A stretch of DNA of 64,000 nt from positions 620,001 through 684,000 of the forward strand of contig NZ_JQGJ02000001.1 in the NCBI RefSeq assembly GCF_000802155.2. The letters are read 5' to 3'. Of this stretch, positions 46,049-53,857 are shown one piece after another. Position 1 is the stretch's first letter; every line of letters begins with the position of its first letter. Below the pieces are notes generated by a model, which made no database searches, had not been told where the DNA came from, and worked only from the letters and a program-made list of their open reading frames with translations. Source of the stretch: Pseudomonas frederiksbergensis. GTDB lineage: Bacteria > Pseudomonadota > Gammaproteobacteria > Pseudomonadales > Pseudomonadaceae. The translations under genes were made by a program, and so were the position numbers.

Positions 46049-46225
46049 ATGGCTGACGACTTGAGCAACCGCGGACCGCGAGACCGGAGCCGCATCAACA
46101 CTTCCGAAGAGTGGGAACTGAGATACTGGACGAAAGAGTTCGGCGTGACCGAAGACGAGCTCAAGGCGGCGGTCCAAGCCGTTGGCGCAGGAGCGGAAGA
46201 TGTACGCAAGAAACTGAAGAAGTAA
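46049..46225 (+). CDS. DUF3606 small protein, 58 aa
   Basis: A 58-residue protein with the DUF3606 pattern: RINTSEEWELRYWTKEFGV then TEDELKAAVQAVG and VRKKL. The ATG at 46049 follows AAGGAG by eight bases. A textbook terminator starts five bases after the stop. Function unknown; relatives are common stress-associated small proteins. Confidence 0.82.
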   Translation: MADDLSNRGPRDRSRINTSEEWELRYWTKEFGVTEDELKAAVQAVGAGAEDVRKKLKK

Positions 46226-46230
46226 AACGA

Positions 46231-46258
46231 AGCCCTACCTCGCTGTAGGGCTTTTTTT
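46231..46258 (+). terminator. Rho-independent terminator after the DUF3606 gene
   Basis: AGCCCTAC (46231-46238) pairs with GTAGGGCT (46245-46252) over a six-base loop, followed by a run of seven T. Classic intrinsic terminator. Confidence 0.92.
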
Positions 46259-46364
46259 GCAGAACGTGTTGGCGTCGTCCAATAAGCCTATTAGAAAAAA
46301 TGAATTACCCGTCAAAGCGTTCGGTCAACAATTATGAACGCAGTCGTCTGACGAGGTAACAGCA

Positions 46365-46499
46365 ATGACTATCGAAGCAGATACACTCGTACAACTGACC
46401 GAAGCCCTTCAAGAACGCGGCATGGTATTGGTATCCGAGGTGGCATTTATCCGCGCGCCGTATCGGCAGGATCATCATTGGATTTGCATGGTCGAGTAA
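46365..46499 (+). CDS. Small ORF, 44 aa
   Basis: A 44-residue open frame (starts MTIEADTLVQLTEALQERGM, ends HHWICMVE) with GAGG eight bases before the ATG. The regular amphipathic N-terminal helix and good ribosome binding site favour a real gene. No family is recognised. Confidence 0.45.
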   Translation: MTIEADTLVQLTEALQERGMVLVSEVAFIRAPYRQDHHWICMVE

Positions 46500-46526
46500 G
46501 TAGAAATCCGCCGTGTTCCTTCTCGA

Positions 46527-46646
46527 TCAGGAAGACCCCGGCGGAATGCCATCCTTGTTGAAATCCTTCAAACGCTCACGCTCCTGCTCGGTGGAATGGG
46601 CGGGCGTGTTGTCCTTGGGTTGCTCTTTTTTCTTTTCGTCGGCCAT
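46527..46646 (-). CDS. Small disordered hydrophilic protein, 39 aa
   Basis: A 39-residue protein (MADEKKKEQPKDNTPAHST and so on), highly charged and without a hydrophobic core. The ATG at 46646 follows GAGGG by seven bases. It resembles in composition the small proteins at 5790 and 49286. Function unknown. Confidence 0.5.
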   Translation of the reverse strand: MADEKKKEQPKDNTPAHSTEQERERLKDFNKDGIPPGSS

Positions 46647-46701
46647 TGGTGTGCCCTCTCGCTAGGTGGTATGGGGTTGGGCACACCAGGGCGCTGGCAG
46701 T

Positions 46702-47133
46702 TCAATCCGAACGCGCCTGCGCCGAAAGCGGAACATCGAACACTCGATCGAATACCCACTGAAAACCGAGCGAATAGAAAAAGAAAAACACAAACAGCCC
46801 CAGGTTCGTTACCAGCGCTAATCCCAGGCTGATACCCAACCAGGCTCCAATCACCGGAGTCAGTACCAGGGTCAATCCGCCCTCGAACCCCAGGGAATGA
46901 AGCAGTCGGCGCTGCCAGTTGCGATGAACATTGGCTTGACGACGCTCCCACCATTCGAACAGGCCGTTGAAAAGCATGTTCCAGGCCAGCGCAACGGTAG
47001 AAATCACCAGGGACAGCAAGGTTGAATAGCCCATGCCCTGCTCATAGATGAGCGCAAGGGACGGCGCGACAAACAGCACACCACCGGCCTCATAAAGCAT
47101 GGCCTGAAGAATTTTGCGAGCTGCGCCTTGCAT
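46702..47133 (-). CDS. PACE-family multidrug efflux protein
   Basis: A 143-residue membrane protein with four helices and two bacterial transmembrane pair repeats, the PACE (AceI) architecture. Typical segments are MLYEAGGVLFVAPSLALIYE in helix 1 and WNMLFNGLFEWWERR in the first loop region, with a matching GFQWVFDR near the end. PACE proteins export biocides such as chlorhexidine and short diamines. Divergent from a LysR gene with an operator-like region between them, the usual AceI/AceR arrangement. Confidence 0.88.
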   Translation of the reverse strand: MQGAARKILQAMLYEAGGVLFVAPSLALIYEQGMGYSTLLSLVISTVALAWNMLFNGLFEWWERRQANVHRNWQRRLLHSLGFEGGLTLVLTPVIGAWLGISLGLALVTNLGLFVFFFFYSLGFQWVFDRVFDVPLSAQARSD

Positions 47134-47177
47134 CGATGGACTCCAGAAACTGGGGGAAGGAATCACAGCGTGGCAAG

Positions 47178-47220
47178 TTGAGCGCTCGCGCTCAATTGAG
47201 CTAAATTGAGCCACGCTCAA
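47178..47220. promoter_or_regulatory. Two inverted TTGAGC repeats between PACE and LysR genes
   Basis: TTGAGCG-CTCG-CGCTCAA (47178-47195 with a base between arms counted) and TTGAGC-CAC-GCTCAA (47206-47220), with a further TTGAGC at 47196-47201. Five half-sites lie within 43 bases of the only space between the divergent genes, so this is the likely LysR-type binding region controlling both. Confidence 0.65.
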
Positions 47221-47239
47221 CTGAGTAACTTCCCCGCCC

Positions 47240-48124
47240 ATGTTCGCCAAACTGCCCCTCACCGCCCTGCGCGGCTTCGAATCCGCCGCGCGGCTGGGCA
47301 GCTTCAAGGCGGCAGCCCAGGAACTGAACATCAGCCCGGCGGCGATCTCCCATCAGGTCAAAAGCCTTGAAGCGTTCCTCGGTGTGCGACTGTTCGAACG
47401 CTCCAGTCAAAACGTGCGCCTGAGCGCTGACGGCGAACGCCTCCAGCCGTACCTGCACCGCGCCCTGCTCGATATCCAACACGGCCTGCAAATGCTGGCG
47501 CCGTTGTGTACCGCACAGTCCCTGGTGGTGAGCACCACGCCAGCATTCGCCAGCCTGTGGCTGATCCCTCGGCTCGGCGACTTTCATCGGTTGCATCCCG
47601 AGATTGACGTCAGGCTGCACAGCAGCAACGACATGGTCGACCTGCAACGTGACGCCAGCGTCGACCTGGCGATCCGTGCCCTCTTCAAGCCGGATCCTCA
47701 ACTGTTCGAGCAACCTCTGCTGGATGAGTACTTTGGCGCTTACTGCCAACCCGGTTGGCAACCGCCCACAGCGGGCTCGCCCGTCGAACTCATCGACGTA
47801 CCATGGCTGAGCAGCGCAAACGTCGCGGTCGATTGGGCTGCATGGTGCGCCAAGGCCGACACCCTGGGCTGGCTGCAGAACGCGCGTTACCGGCGTTATG
47901 ACGAGGAACAGCATGCGCTGCAGGCCGCTGTAGCCGGGCACGGGCTGGTGTTTGCCAGCAATGTGCTGGTGGCTGACGCGGTCGCGCGTGGGGAGTTGGT
48001 TGATTACCGGCCTGAGGTTCGTTTGGCGGGGGCGCGGTATACCGTGGTGTGCGTGCCGGGGCGGGAGCGGCAGGTGGAGGTGCGGGCTTTTAGTGAGTGG
48101 GTGTTGGGGCGGAATGTTGGTTGA
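47240..48124 (+). CDS. LysR-family regulator (GcvA-like)
   Basis: A 294-residue regulator with an N-terminal helix-turn-helix (LGSFKAAAQELNISPAAISHQVKSLE, about 17-42) and a LysR substrate-binding domain from about 90. The GcvA-like N-terminus (LPLTALRGFESAARLGSF) is clear. Divergent from the PACE efflux gene, so it probably senses the exported compound. Confidence 0.9.
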   Translation: MFAKLPLTALRGFESAARLGSFKAAAQELNISPAAISHQVKSLEAFLGVRLFERSSQNVRLSADGERLQPYLHRALLDIQHGLQMLAPLCTAQSLVVSTTPAFASLWLIPRLGDFHRLHPEIDVRLHSSNDMVDLQRDASVDLAIRALFKPDPQLFEQPLLDEYFGAYCQPGWQPPTAGSPVELIDVPWLSSANVAVDWAAWCAKADTLGWLQNARYRRYDEEQHALQAAVAGHGLVFASNVLVADAVARGELVDYRPEVRLAGARYTVVCVPGRERQVEVRAFSEWVLGRNVG

Positions 48125-48289
48125 GTTGGATAGCACCATCAAAGAAGTTTGTTGCAGGACAAGGTGATTCTTCACGGAGAGCCACATTAGGATTGGAGGA
48201 TGGAGACGGAGCTATTTCCTCGGAAAAATGCCGAAATGAAAATTCCGTCCCTGCGTCAAACCTCGGTGAGGACAGTACTGGCAGGATCC

Positions 48290-48310
48290 TGCTATCTTTT
48301 TTTGATAGCA
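48290..48310 (+). promoter_or_regulatory. Inverted repeat at the hicA start
   Basis: TGCTATC (48290-48296), seven T, then GATAGCA (48304-48310). The right arm ends on the first base of the hicA ATG. It could be the HicB operator or an RNA hairpin occluding the start. It is the only palindrome before the operon. Confidence 0.5.
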
Positions 48311-48573
48311 TGAGCAAAATGAACAACAGGCACCGGAAAATTTGGGAAGCGATCTACCACACGCCAACCAGCGCGACGGTAGTGTTTGCTGACATTGAGG
48401 CGTTAGTCGTCCATTTGGGCGGTCAAGTGTTGGAACGCCAAGGATCGCGGGTCAAGCTCGTGCTACGAGAGGCCCAGTGGCGCTGTCATCGGCCGCACCC
48501 CGGAAAGGAAGCCAAGAAATATCAGGTAGAAGAGGCTCGTGAATTTTTCCAGCGGGCAGGAGTAGAGCTATGA
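48310..48573 (+). CDS. hicA: HicA-type toxin
   Basis: An 87-residue toxin of the HicA mRNA-interferase fold. It has the group motifs VFADIEALVVHLGG, QGSRVKL and HRPHPGKEAKKYQVEEAREFF. In this subgroup the classic GSH is GSR, so the catalytic His is not at the usual place. An ATG at 48319 (84 residues) is an alternative start; neither has a strong ribosome binding site. Its stop overlaps the hicB start (ATGA). Confidence 0.85.
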   Translation: MSKMNNRHRKIWEAIYHTPTSATVVFADIEALVVHLGGQVLERQGSRVKLVLREAQWRCHRPHPGKEAKKYQVEEAREFFQRAGVEL

Positions 48574-48902
48574 ACAGCATGACCTATAAGGGTTACACAG
48601 CCCGAGTTGAGTTTGATGAGCGCGACGACATCTTTGTCGGCCGGGTCCTGGGCGTCCGTGACATCATCAGCTTCCATGCCGACTCAGTAGCGGAGCTACG
48701 AGCGGAATTTGCTGCCGCGATTGAGGATTATTTGGCGGACTGTGCCGAGCAAGGTATCAGCCCAGAGAAGCCCGCTTCGGGGAAGGTAATGCTGCGCATC
48801 CGCCCGGAAGTGCACGCCGCGGCTACCATTGCAGCCCAAGCCGCTGGCAAAAGCCTGAACCAGTGGGCGGACGAAGTGTTTGAACGAGCAGCACACGCTT
48901 GA
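48570..48902 (+). CDS. hicB: HicB-type antitoxin
   Basis: A 110-residue antitoxin: an N-terminal degenerate RNase H-like fold (YKGYTARVEFDERDDIFVGRV) and a C-terminal ribbon-helix-helix DNA-binding part (LRIRPEVHAAATIAAQAAGKSLNQW). It neutralises HicA and represses the operon. Coupled to hicA by an ATGA overlap. Confidence 0.9.
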   Translation: MNSMTYKGYTARVEFDERDDIFVGRVLGVRDIISFHADSVAELRAEFAAAIEDYLADCAEQGISPEKPASGKVMLRIRPEVHAAATIAAQAAGKSLNQWADEVFERAAHA

Positions 48903-48933
48903 CCACAAACAAGCCCGGCACCAAACCGGGTCT

Positions 48934-49137
48934 TCAATGAAGCACTCTGCGGCTTTCCCCTATCCTTATGCGGTCAAGGGCGCGATTTAACGCATCCAGC
49001 GCCTTTAAAAGCGCTTGTGCCTCAGCTTCCCGACCATCTCCCCACAGGCGCTCAGCCATCTTGTTGAGCGCCAGGATCGATCGCTCGATTTCGGCAGCAC
49101 TGGCTGTCGTTTTGTCGTCTGGTTGTTTCTTTGGCAT
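48934..49137 (-). CDS. Small helical protein, 67 aa
   Basis: A 67-residue charged protein with one long amphipathic helical stretch (SAAEIERSILALNKMAERLW and ALLKALDALNRALDRIR). Start uncertain: ATG at 49137 is used; an upstream TTG at 49158 would add seven residues. No family recognised; convergent with hicB. Confidence 0.45.
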   Translation of the reverse strand: MPKKQPDDKTTASAAEIERSILALNKMAERLWGDGREAEAQALLKALDALNRALDRIRIGESRRVLH

Positions 49138-49285
49138 GTTCACTGATGCTTTCTTCAAGGTGGGTCGGCGCTTTCACGTTACAGGCATACCACGAGGCAC
49201 CCGACGGTGCACCTAAGCATCGCAGAGCGCCACACTCAAGCCCAGATGGCCGACTCTCCTGTGAATAATCAGCGTCCGCCGTAGC

Positions 49286-49501
49286 CTACTTCGCACCGCC
49301 GTTGCCACGATTCGTCTGGGCGTCCTGGTCGGACCCGGGGTTTCCAGGCGGCGGATTCCAATCTTCGGGCCTCTCGCCAGTGCCCTGCTTTGGCTCAGAC
49401 TCAGCCTGTTCAAGACCGGAACCATGTCCTTTGCCCGTATCAGGCACGTTCTCATCTGGCCCTGGGTATGGCGCCTCAGGACCATTATTATCAATCACCA
49501 T
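49286..49501 (-). CDS. Small disordered Pro/Gly-rich protein, 71 aa
   Basis: A 71-residue protein rich in P, G, D, E, N and Q (for example PEAPYPGPDENVPDTGKG and DWNPPPGNPGSDQDAQ). Strong AGGAG lies seven to twelve bases before the ATG at 49501. It is almost certainly disordered. No function known. Confidence 0.55.
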   Translation of the reverse strand: MVIDNNGPEAPYPGPDENVPDTGKGHGSGLEQAESEPKQGTGERPEDWNPPPGNPGSDQDAQTNRGNGGAK

Positions 49502-49568
49502 AATGCCTCTCCTGTCTGAAGCGCAGTTCTGCGCATACATTTGAGAGGGCTTGCTTACACAGGAAGTG

Positions 49569-50123
49569 CTATGTCCGCGACGAGTGGAAGCCCCCTTCGA
49601 AAAGGGAAAAGGCTCGATGCAGGAAACTATTGAAGCGCGCGGCATCACGCCGCAGCCCTGCTTGTTGCCCCCCAATCAGACACAGATGGGCTGCCAGACC
49701 AATCACTTCTGCTTCGCCTGGCAGATGAGCCAAGCGGCGACCCGTTCGTATCGCGAAGTCCAGTCGTGTTGTGTCAACCCGCTGCTGGAACTCGCCTACC
49801 AACGGATCGTGCAGCGACCAGGCGCGGATGGAAATTTCCCGATCAGGTTGTTTTTCAGCGGCAATGCTCAAGTAGCGTTTCAAGGTATCGCCCGCACTGC
49901 GCCCCTCCGCCGCATAAGCGAGCATGCGCCCCGTATAGTCTTCTTCCCAAGCGGTCAGCAACGTGCGGACAAAGTCTTCGCGATTACGGAAATGGTGATA
50001 GAACGATCCGCGGGTCACATTCAATCGGCGCGATAGACTCTCGGCTGAAACGCCAATGTGCCCCACTTGGTCGAGGGCCTCAAAACCAGCCGCGATCCAA
50101 TGGTTACGAGTTAGTTTTTCCAT
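49569..50123 (-). CDS. TetR-family regulator
   Basis: A 184-residue regulator with N-terminal helix-turn-helix (SAESLSRRLNVTRGSFYHHFRNREDFV, about 26-52) and an all-helical ligand domain. Divergent from the DJ-1/DUF2867 genes with a 19-base palindrome in between, so it probably represses both directions. Confidence 0.92.
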   Translation of the reverse strand: MEKLTRNHWIAAGFEALDQVGHIGVSAESLSRRLNVTRGSFYHHFRNREDFVRTLLTAWEEDYTGRMLAYAAEGRSAGDTLKRYLSIAAEKQPDREISIRAWSLHDPLVGEFQQRVDTTRLDFAIRTGRRLAHLPGEAEVIGLAAHLCLIGGQQAGLRRDAARFNSFLHRAFSLFEGGFHSSRT

Positions 50124-50148
50124 CCGTTATTTCCCTCCCTGTTCTGCA

Positions 50149-50167
50149 CCATACAGGCTGTGTATGG
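50149..50167. promoter_or_regulatory. TetR-type operator palindrome
   Basis: CCATACA-GGCTG-TGTATGG, perfect seven-base arms with a five-base centre. It lies 26 bases before the TetR start and about 80 before the DJ-1 gene. Size and position suit a TetR dimer. Confidence 0.75.
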
Positions 50168-50249
50168 CGCCCAACCGATTGATACCTTGCGAACACCGGC
50201 GAAGATGGCCGTTGCGTTTCACACGCCAGCAGTTTTGATGGAGCTCGCC

Positions 50250-50891
50250 TTGAAGAAAATCGCTCTGGTTGCTTTCGACCAATTCACGGATATCGACCTA
50301 TTCCTGATGTGGGACATCTTGGGCCGCAACACCGAAGACTGGCACGTCCGAATATTGGCTTCCAGCTCTATCGTGGTTTCGGCCCATGGCCTGGCTGTTT
50401 CAGTGCACGGTCCGCTTTGCGAGGCCAACAGTGCCGACGCGGTATTGTTCGTCAGCGGTAAGGAAGGGATACCCACCGCACTTGCCGCACCGGATTTCCT
50501 GCCATCGTTCGAACTTGACCCCAGACGCCAGCGAATCGGCTCGATCTGCGCTGGAGCTTTCATTCTAGAACGGCTTGGGCTGCTCTGCGGCCGGGCAACT
50601 ACACACCCGGATGCACGATCGGGCTTGCAAGCCCTGGGACTCGAATCCTTGGACCAACCGCTGGTATGCCAAGGGAACGTGGCAACCGCAGGTGGATGCC
50701 TCTCGGCGCTTTATCTGGTGGGGTGGTTGGTCGAATCCTGGTTCAACGTAGACAAGCGCCGCGCGACGCTACACCCTGTTCTGCCAGCAGGCCAGCAAGC
50801 GCTCTACAATGCCCTGATCGGGCTGAGTATCCGCCAAGGAGAAATGGGCGCCGCGCAACAAAAAAAACGACATGGCATGTCGTCTTATTAG
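50250..50891 (+). CDS. DJ-1/PfpI family protein
   Basis: A 213-residue DJ-1/PfpI (GATase1-like) protein. Nucleophile Cys is C100 in GSICAGAFILERLGLL, the elbow motif of the family. Relatives act as glyoxalases, isonitrile hydratases or regulators; the absence of a helix-turn-helix domain argues for an enzyme. The start is uncertain: I take the TTG at 50250, with GGAG six bases upstream, giving MKKIALVAFDQFTDID. ATGs at 50238 and 50205 are possible. Followed after 20 bases by the DUF2867 gene. Confidence 0.82.
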   Translation: MKKIALVAFDQFTDIDLFLMWDILGRNTEDWHVRILASSSIVVSAHGLAVSVHGPLCEANSADAVLFVSGKEGIPTALAAPDFLPSFELDPRRQRIGSICAGAFILERLGLLCGRATTHPDARSGLQALGLESLDQPLVCQGNVATAGGCLSALYLVGWLVESWFNVDKRRATLHPVLPAGQQALYNALIGLSIRQGEMGAAQQKKRHGMSSY

Positions 50892-50911
50892 AACTCAGGA
50901 GAGAGATCCCA

Positions 50912-51436
50912 ATGCCCCGAGAATTTGAGCTCATCACATCCGTACCAGTCCCCTCAAGGTCCGGCATCACGCACCTCTACAAATCGATGAACCTGGCGGA
51001 CGCTTTTGCGATCCCGTTACCTGCCGGCACGTCCAGCAATCCAGATTTGCTGGCTCGTTTCATCCTTTCCCAGCAGCCATCCTGGATCGGATGGCTTATG
51101 AAAGTCCGAGACACCATCGCTGCCTGCTTTGGTCTCAAGACAGCCAGGCATTTGGCAACACTTGCTGATCGGATTCAAATCTTCAAGGTCTACAGCACGA
51201 ACCAGACCGAAATCGTATTGGGAGAGGACGACAAGCACCTCGACTTCCGGATATCGATCCTGTGTTCCGAAGAAGCAGAGCCAGAACACACTCGCCAACT
51301 TGTGTTTTCAACCGTGGTCCATTGCCACAACCGTCTGGGCCGGGCCTACCTCTTCGTTATTGCCCCATTTCACCGCTTGGTTGTTAAAGCCAGCCTGCGC
51401 AGTGCAGCGCGCGTTGGTTGGCCTTTGGCTGCGTGA
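50912..51436 (+). CDS. DUF2867 protein
   Basis: A 174-residue protein fitting DUF2867, a domain found alone or behind short-chain dehydrogenases. Hallmarks: ITHLYKSMNLADAFAIPLP, then GEDDKHLDFRISIL and HNRLGRAYLFVIAPFHRLVVK. GGAGAGAG precedes the ATG. Same operon as the DJ-1 gene. Function unknown. Confidence 0.8.
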   Translation: MPREFELITSVPVPSRSGITHLYKSMNLADAFAIPLPAGTSSNPDLLARFILSQQPSWIGWLMKVRDTIAACFGLKTARHLATLADRIQIFKVYSTNQTEIVLGEDDKHLDFRISILCSEEAEPEHTRQLVFSTVVHCHNRLGRAYLFVIAPFHRLVVKASLRSAARVGWPLAA

Positions 51437-51456
51437 GCCGCGACACAAAAAATCCC

Positions 51457-51483
51457 GTGGCGAGGGAGCTTGCTCCCGCTGGG
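51457..51483. repeat. REP sequence
   Basis: GTGGCGAGGGAGCTTGCTCCCGCTGGG, with palindromic core GGGAGCTTGCTCCC. Second copy of the element at 30671. It lies just after the DUF2867 gene and before the convergent lipoprotein gene, the usual REP location. Confidence 0.85.
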
Positions 51484-51578
51484 ACGGTCCTACGCTTTGG
51501 GCGAAGCCGCCCCAAAAGGCATGGCGCTTTTTTTCCAGAAAACCGAACAAAGACTGAAAGCGAACCGGGTTCCTCGCC

Positions 51579-52124
51579 TTACTTGGCTTTTGCGCCCTTG
51601 ATGTCACTGATGATTTTCCGGGAAATAGCCTCAACCTGCTCCTTGGTCATCGCCGACATGACGCCTTCCCACGCAGACGACGATGTATCATACGTTCGGG
51701 TGCCGATCAGCCGGCCTGATTTCAAGTCCGAATAATCTGCGCTGGAATTGACCCACGCATTCCCCACCATGACACCGGCGCCGTAGCGTGCACCCGGTGT
51801 GAGGTAACGGAAATTGCTCACGTTGATCTTGATACCAACACCGTCTTTGCCTCCAACGCCTGATGTTTGCCCCTCCGCAAGGCTGTAGCCGGCACGAGTC
51901 GCTTCGACTTGCAGTGCATCGCGCCATTCTTGTTTCAAGCGAGGCCAGTCCTCGTTCTGTTGAACCTTGCTGTTTCCCTGGAAGTTCACCACCAGGTTTT
52001 GCTTGGCTGACTCCTGGATGACCAGCGTTTCTGTCCCGCCGCTTTTGACGGAAGCAGCGCATCCGCTCAACATCAAAACGGCAACGGCACAGGACAGCGC
52101 AATCGAAAGCTTGGAGTTGTTCAT
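51579..52124 (-). CDS. Lipoprotein of unknown function (DUF4410-like)
   Basis: A 181-residue lipoprotein with lipobox MLSGC (Cys at 22). The mature part alternates beta-like stretches and ends with an amphipathic helix (KEQVEAISRKIISDIKG), which recalls DUF4410 proteins. That family call is tentative. No neighbour gives a role. Confidence 0.65.
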   Translation of the reverse strand: MNNSKLSIALSCAVAVLMLSGCAASVKSGGTETLVIQESAKQNLVVNFQGNSKVQQNEDWPRLKQEWRDALQVEATRAGYSLAEGQTSGVGGKDGVGIKINVSNFRYLTPGARYGAGVMVGNAWVNSSADYSDLKSGRLIGTRTYDTSSSAWEGVMSAMTKEQVEAISRKIISDIKGAKAK

Positions 52125-52199
52125 TGATTTCCCTATCCAAAAGTCGGTGAGGTGGAGGTTAAGTATGTCCGCCGGGGCAGATGGGTTATAAGGCGCTCA

Positions 52200-52841
52200 T
52201 TAACGGACGCTTGCCGGGGTCACTTCAACACGAAGAGCGATCCAGGCCAAGGCCGCAATCCACACGACGCATACGCCGTAGTTAAGCCTTTGGTACAGGC
52301 CGAATCCATGCCCTTCGGCGAATGCCTTGGACATCATCGCTACCGTCACGACAGCCAGGATCAAGCAAAGCATAGAGAACCTTCCGAAACCAGGTGACGA
52401 CAACAGTCGTTTGCCGAGGAAAGCCCACAACACAATGGCCAGCGCCAGCGTGACGAACATGATCAAACCCGCCAGGTTATGAACCTGCTGGGAAATTGAA
52501 GGCTGCGCCGGCGCACATCCCTGATCACACGAAAAATAGCCAGCAGCAAAGCTCGCCAGGCCATGGAGCAATACTAAAACGGCGCTGAACAGGGCGAGGC
52601 GCGATCCCCCGAAGCTACGTATCAAACCTATCGCGAACAGTACGAACAGCACACCCAGCGGAAAGTTATTCACCCAGGCCGAATAACCATGCGTGGGAGC
52701 CCCTACCGCGCCCAACATACTCATCGCCTGGTCGAGATGGCTATAACCCGGATAGCCCAGCGACGTCAGCGCCACACCCGCGAACAACCAAAGAGGAATC
52801 AACAGCCCCAGTCCCAGCAAGATCCGGTCAATGGTTTTCAA
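52200..52841 (-). CDS. DUF998 membrane protein
   Basis: A 213-residue protein with six hydrophobic helices. The first loop carries YPGYSHLDQAMSMLGAVGAP, typical of DUF998. Cys pair in SCDQGCAP. Function unknown. Confidence 0.8.
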   Translation of the reverse strand: MKTIDRILLGLGLLIPLWLFAGVALTSLGYPGYSHLDQAMSMLGAVGAPTHGYSAWVNNFPLGVLFVLFAIGLIRSFGGSRLALFSAVLVLLHGLASFAAGYFSCDQGCAPAQPSISQQVHNLAGLIMFVTLALAIVLWAFLGKRLLSSPGFGRFSMLCLILAVVTVAMMSKAFAEGHGFGLYQRLNYGVCVVWIAALAWIALRVEVTPASVR

Positions 52842-53177
52842 AGTACGACGCTCCTTTTTAATGGCAATGGACCGCTCCGTCTCCTACGAAGCGTCGTCAT
52901 GCTAGCGGGCGTCCCTCATGGAGGGTATCTATTTTTGCAAGCCAGCGGGTAGATGCGTCATCCTGTGGCCCCTTCGAACCATGGACGGTCCTTATGAGCA
53001 AATGCTTGCCGAGCACCCTTTTCGAGAAATTGGTATTGAAAAACGCGGCAGGTTTGAGCGCAGATCGGGGAAAAATCACGGTTTTGGTCCGTGTCATAAA
53101 CCACAGCCGGCCTCCTGCCCCGTCCTGTTCGGCGAGCGACGCAAGCCTTGCCTATTGCACCTTTTCCAACTTTTATG
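52842..53177. other. Intergenic region, no gene seen
   Basis: About 336 bases. Short open frames on the plus strand (for example from 52994) have no ribosome binding site or family similarity that I can see. It probably only carries the DUF998 promoter. Confidence 0.4.
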
Positions 53178-53205
53178 AAATGGGCGACTGATTAATCGCC
53201 CATTT
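53178..53205 (-). terminator. Terminator after the small gene at 53209
   Basis: AAATGGGCGA (53178-53187) pairs with TCGCCCATTT (53196-53205) over eight bases. Read on the minus strand it directly follows the stop of the 90-residue gene and is followed by a U-rich stretch (TTTCATAAAAG). Confidence 0.8.
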
Positions 53206-53208
53206 TCG

Positions 53209-53481
53209 TTATGCCGCCACCTGCGCTCGCAATCGTCGGCCAATCACATCCATAACATCACAGCCATCGCGCAATGACGTGGTCAGCAATTTGCAAAAAT
53301 CAGTCAGCACCACCGTGTCTGAGCTGATGTCAGAGCGAAACGCGATATTTTCCAGAACCTGAGTCACCGTGCGAATGCGGTAATCGGCGGTTTCGAAAAG
53401 GACGTCTAGAGGCGCTTCGGTGTCGATGAGCAAGGTCGCGGGGATGCAGTCGATGCCGGTGATGGGCATGTATCGGGTCAT
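53209..53481 (-). CDS. Small hypothetical protein, 90 aa, with structured leader
   Basis: A 90-residue soluble protein (MTRYMPITGIDCIPATLLID and an alpha-helical remainder). It resembles the small DUF3077/DUF6124-type proteins repeated in Pseudomonas genomes, but I cannot assign it firmly. ATG at 53481 has AAGG eight bases upstream; the ATG at 53496 is an alternative. A conserved-looking multibranched RNA precedes it and a terminator follows it. Confidence 0.65.
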   Translation of the reverse strand: MTRYMPITGIDCIPATLLIDTEAPLDVLFETADYRIRTVTQVLENIAFRSDISSDTVVLTDFCKLLTTSLRDGCDVMDVIGRRLRAQVAA

Positions 53482-53540
53482 GAGCAGTACCTTCATTCAA
53501 TTGATAAGGACTACCACTCAATCGTCGCCAAACGAATGGG

Positions 53541-53618
53541 TGGCAGCTGTGCTCGGGTTGGCGAACCGGGAATGAAAGCGAACCGGCAGACTCGGAAGTC
53601 TCCCGCACACAGCTGCCA
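53541..53618 (-). promoter_or_regulatory. Candidate structured leader RNA
   Basis: Perfect 11-base arms TGGCAGCTGTG (53541-53551) and CACAGCTGCCA (53608-53618) enclose two smaller hairpins: one with GGTT-GGCG-AACC (53556-53567) and one with AGACT-CGGA-AGTCT (53588-53601). This is a multibranch fold about 80 bases long, 60 bases before the minus-strand gene at 53481, hence in its leader. From memory, similar sequences precede small genes in other fluorescent pseudomonads. Confidence 0.6.
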
Positions 53619-53642
53619 TTAAGCAGTTTGCAGCTGCAAAAA

Positions 53643-53667
53643 AGCTCCACAGTGTAGCAGGAGCTTC
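53643..53667. terminator. Small hairpin
   Basis: AAGCTCC (53643-53649) and GGAGCTT (53661-53667) with an 11-base loop, next to a perfect 14-base palindrome TTTGCAGCTGCAAA at 53627-53640. On the minus strand the hairpin is followed by a T run (TTTTTT), so it may end a transcript coming from the right. Confidence 0.4.
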
Positions 53668-53857
53668 TGCGCTTCATTCAATCGAGTCGCCAAACCCGAA
53701 TCGCCATCTGGGCGACAGAGAGACAATAGGTTGCGCATTGAAATGCTGCAATGCGCTGGCTTCCGAGATTTGTGTAGGAATTTGCGTCGGAGCCCCTCGC
53801 GGCACTCGTTTGAGTCGTCATAAGCCGCAGCGAAGAGACGCAGGGGAAAGGAGACGG

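Noticed and set aside
52994..53191. A 65-codon plus-strand ORF
   Set aside because: No ribosome binding site, irregular composition, and it overlaps the terminator of the minus-strand gene.
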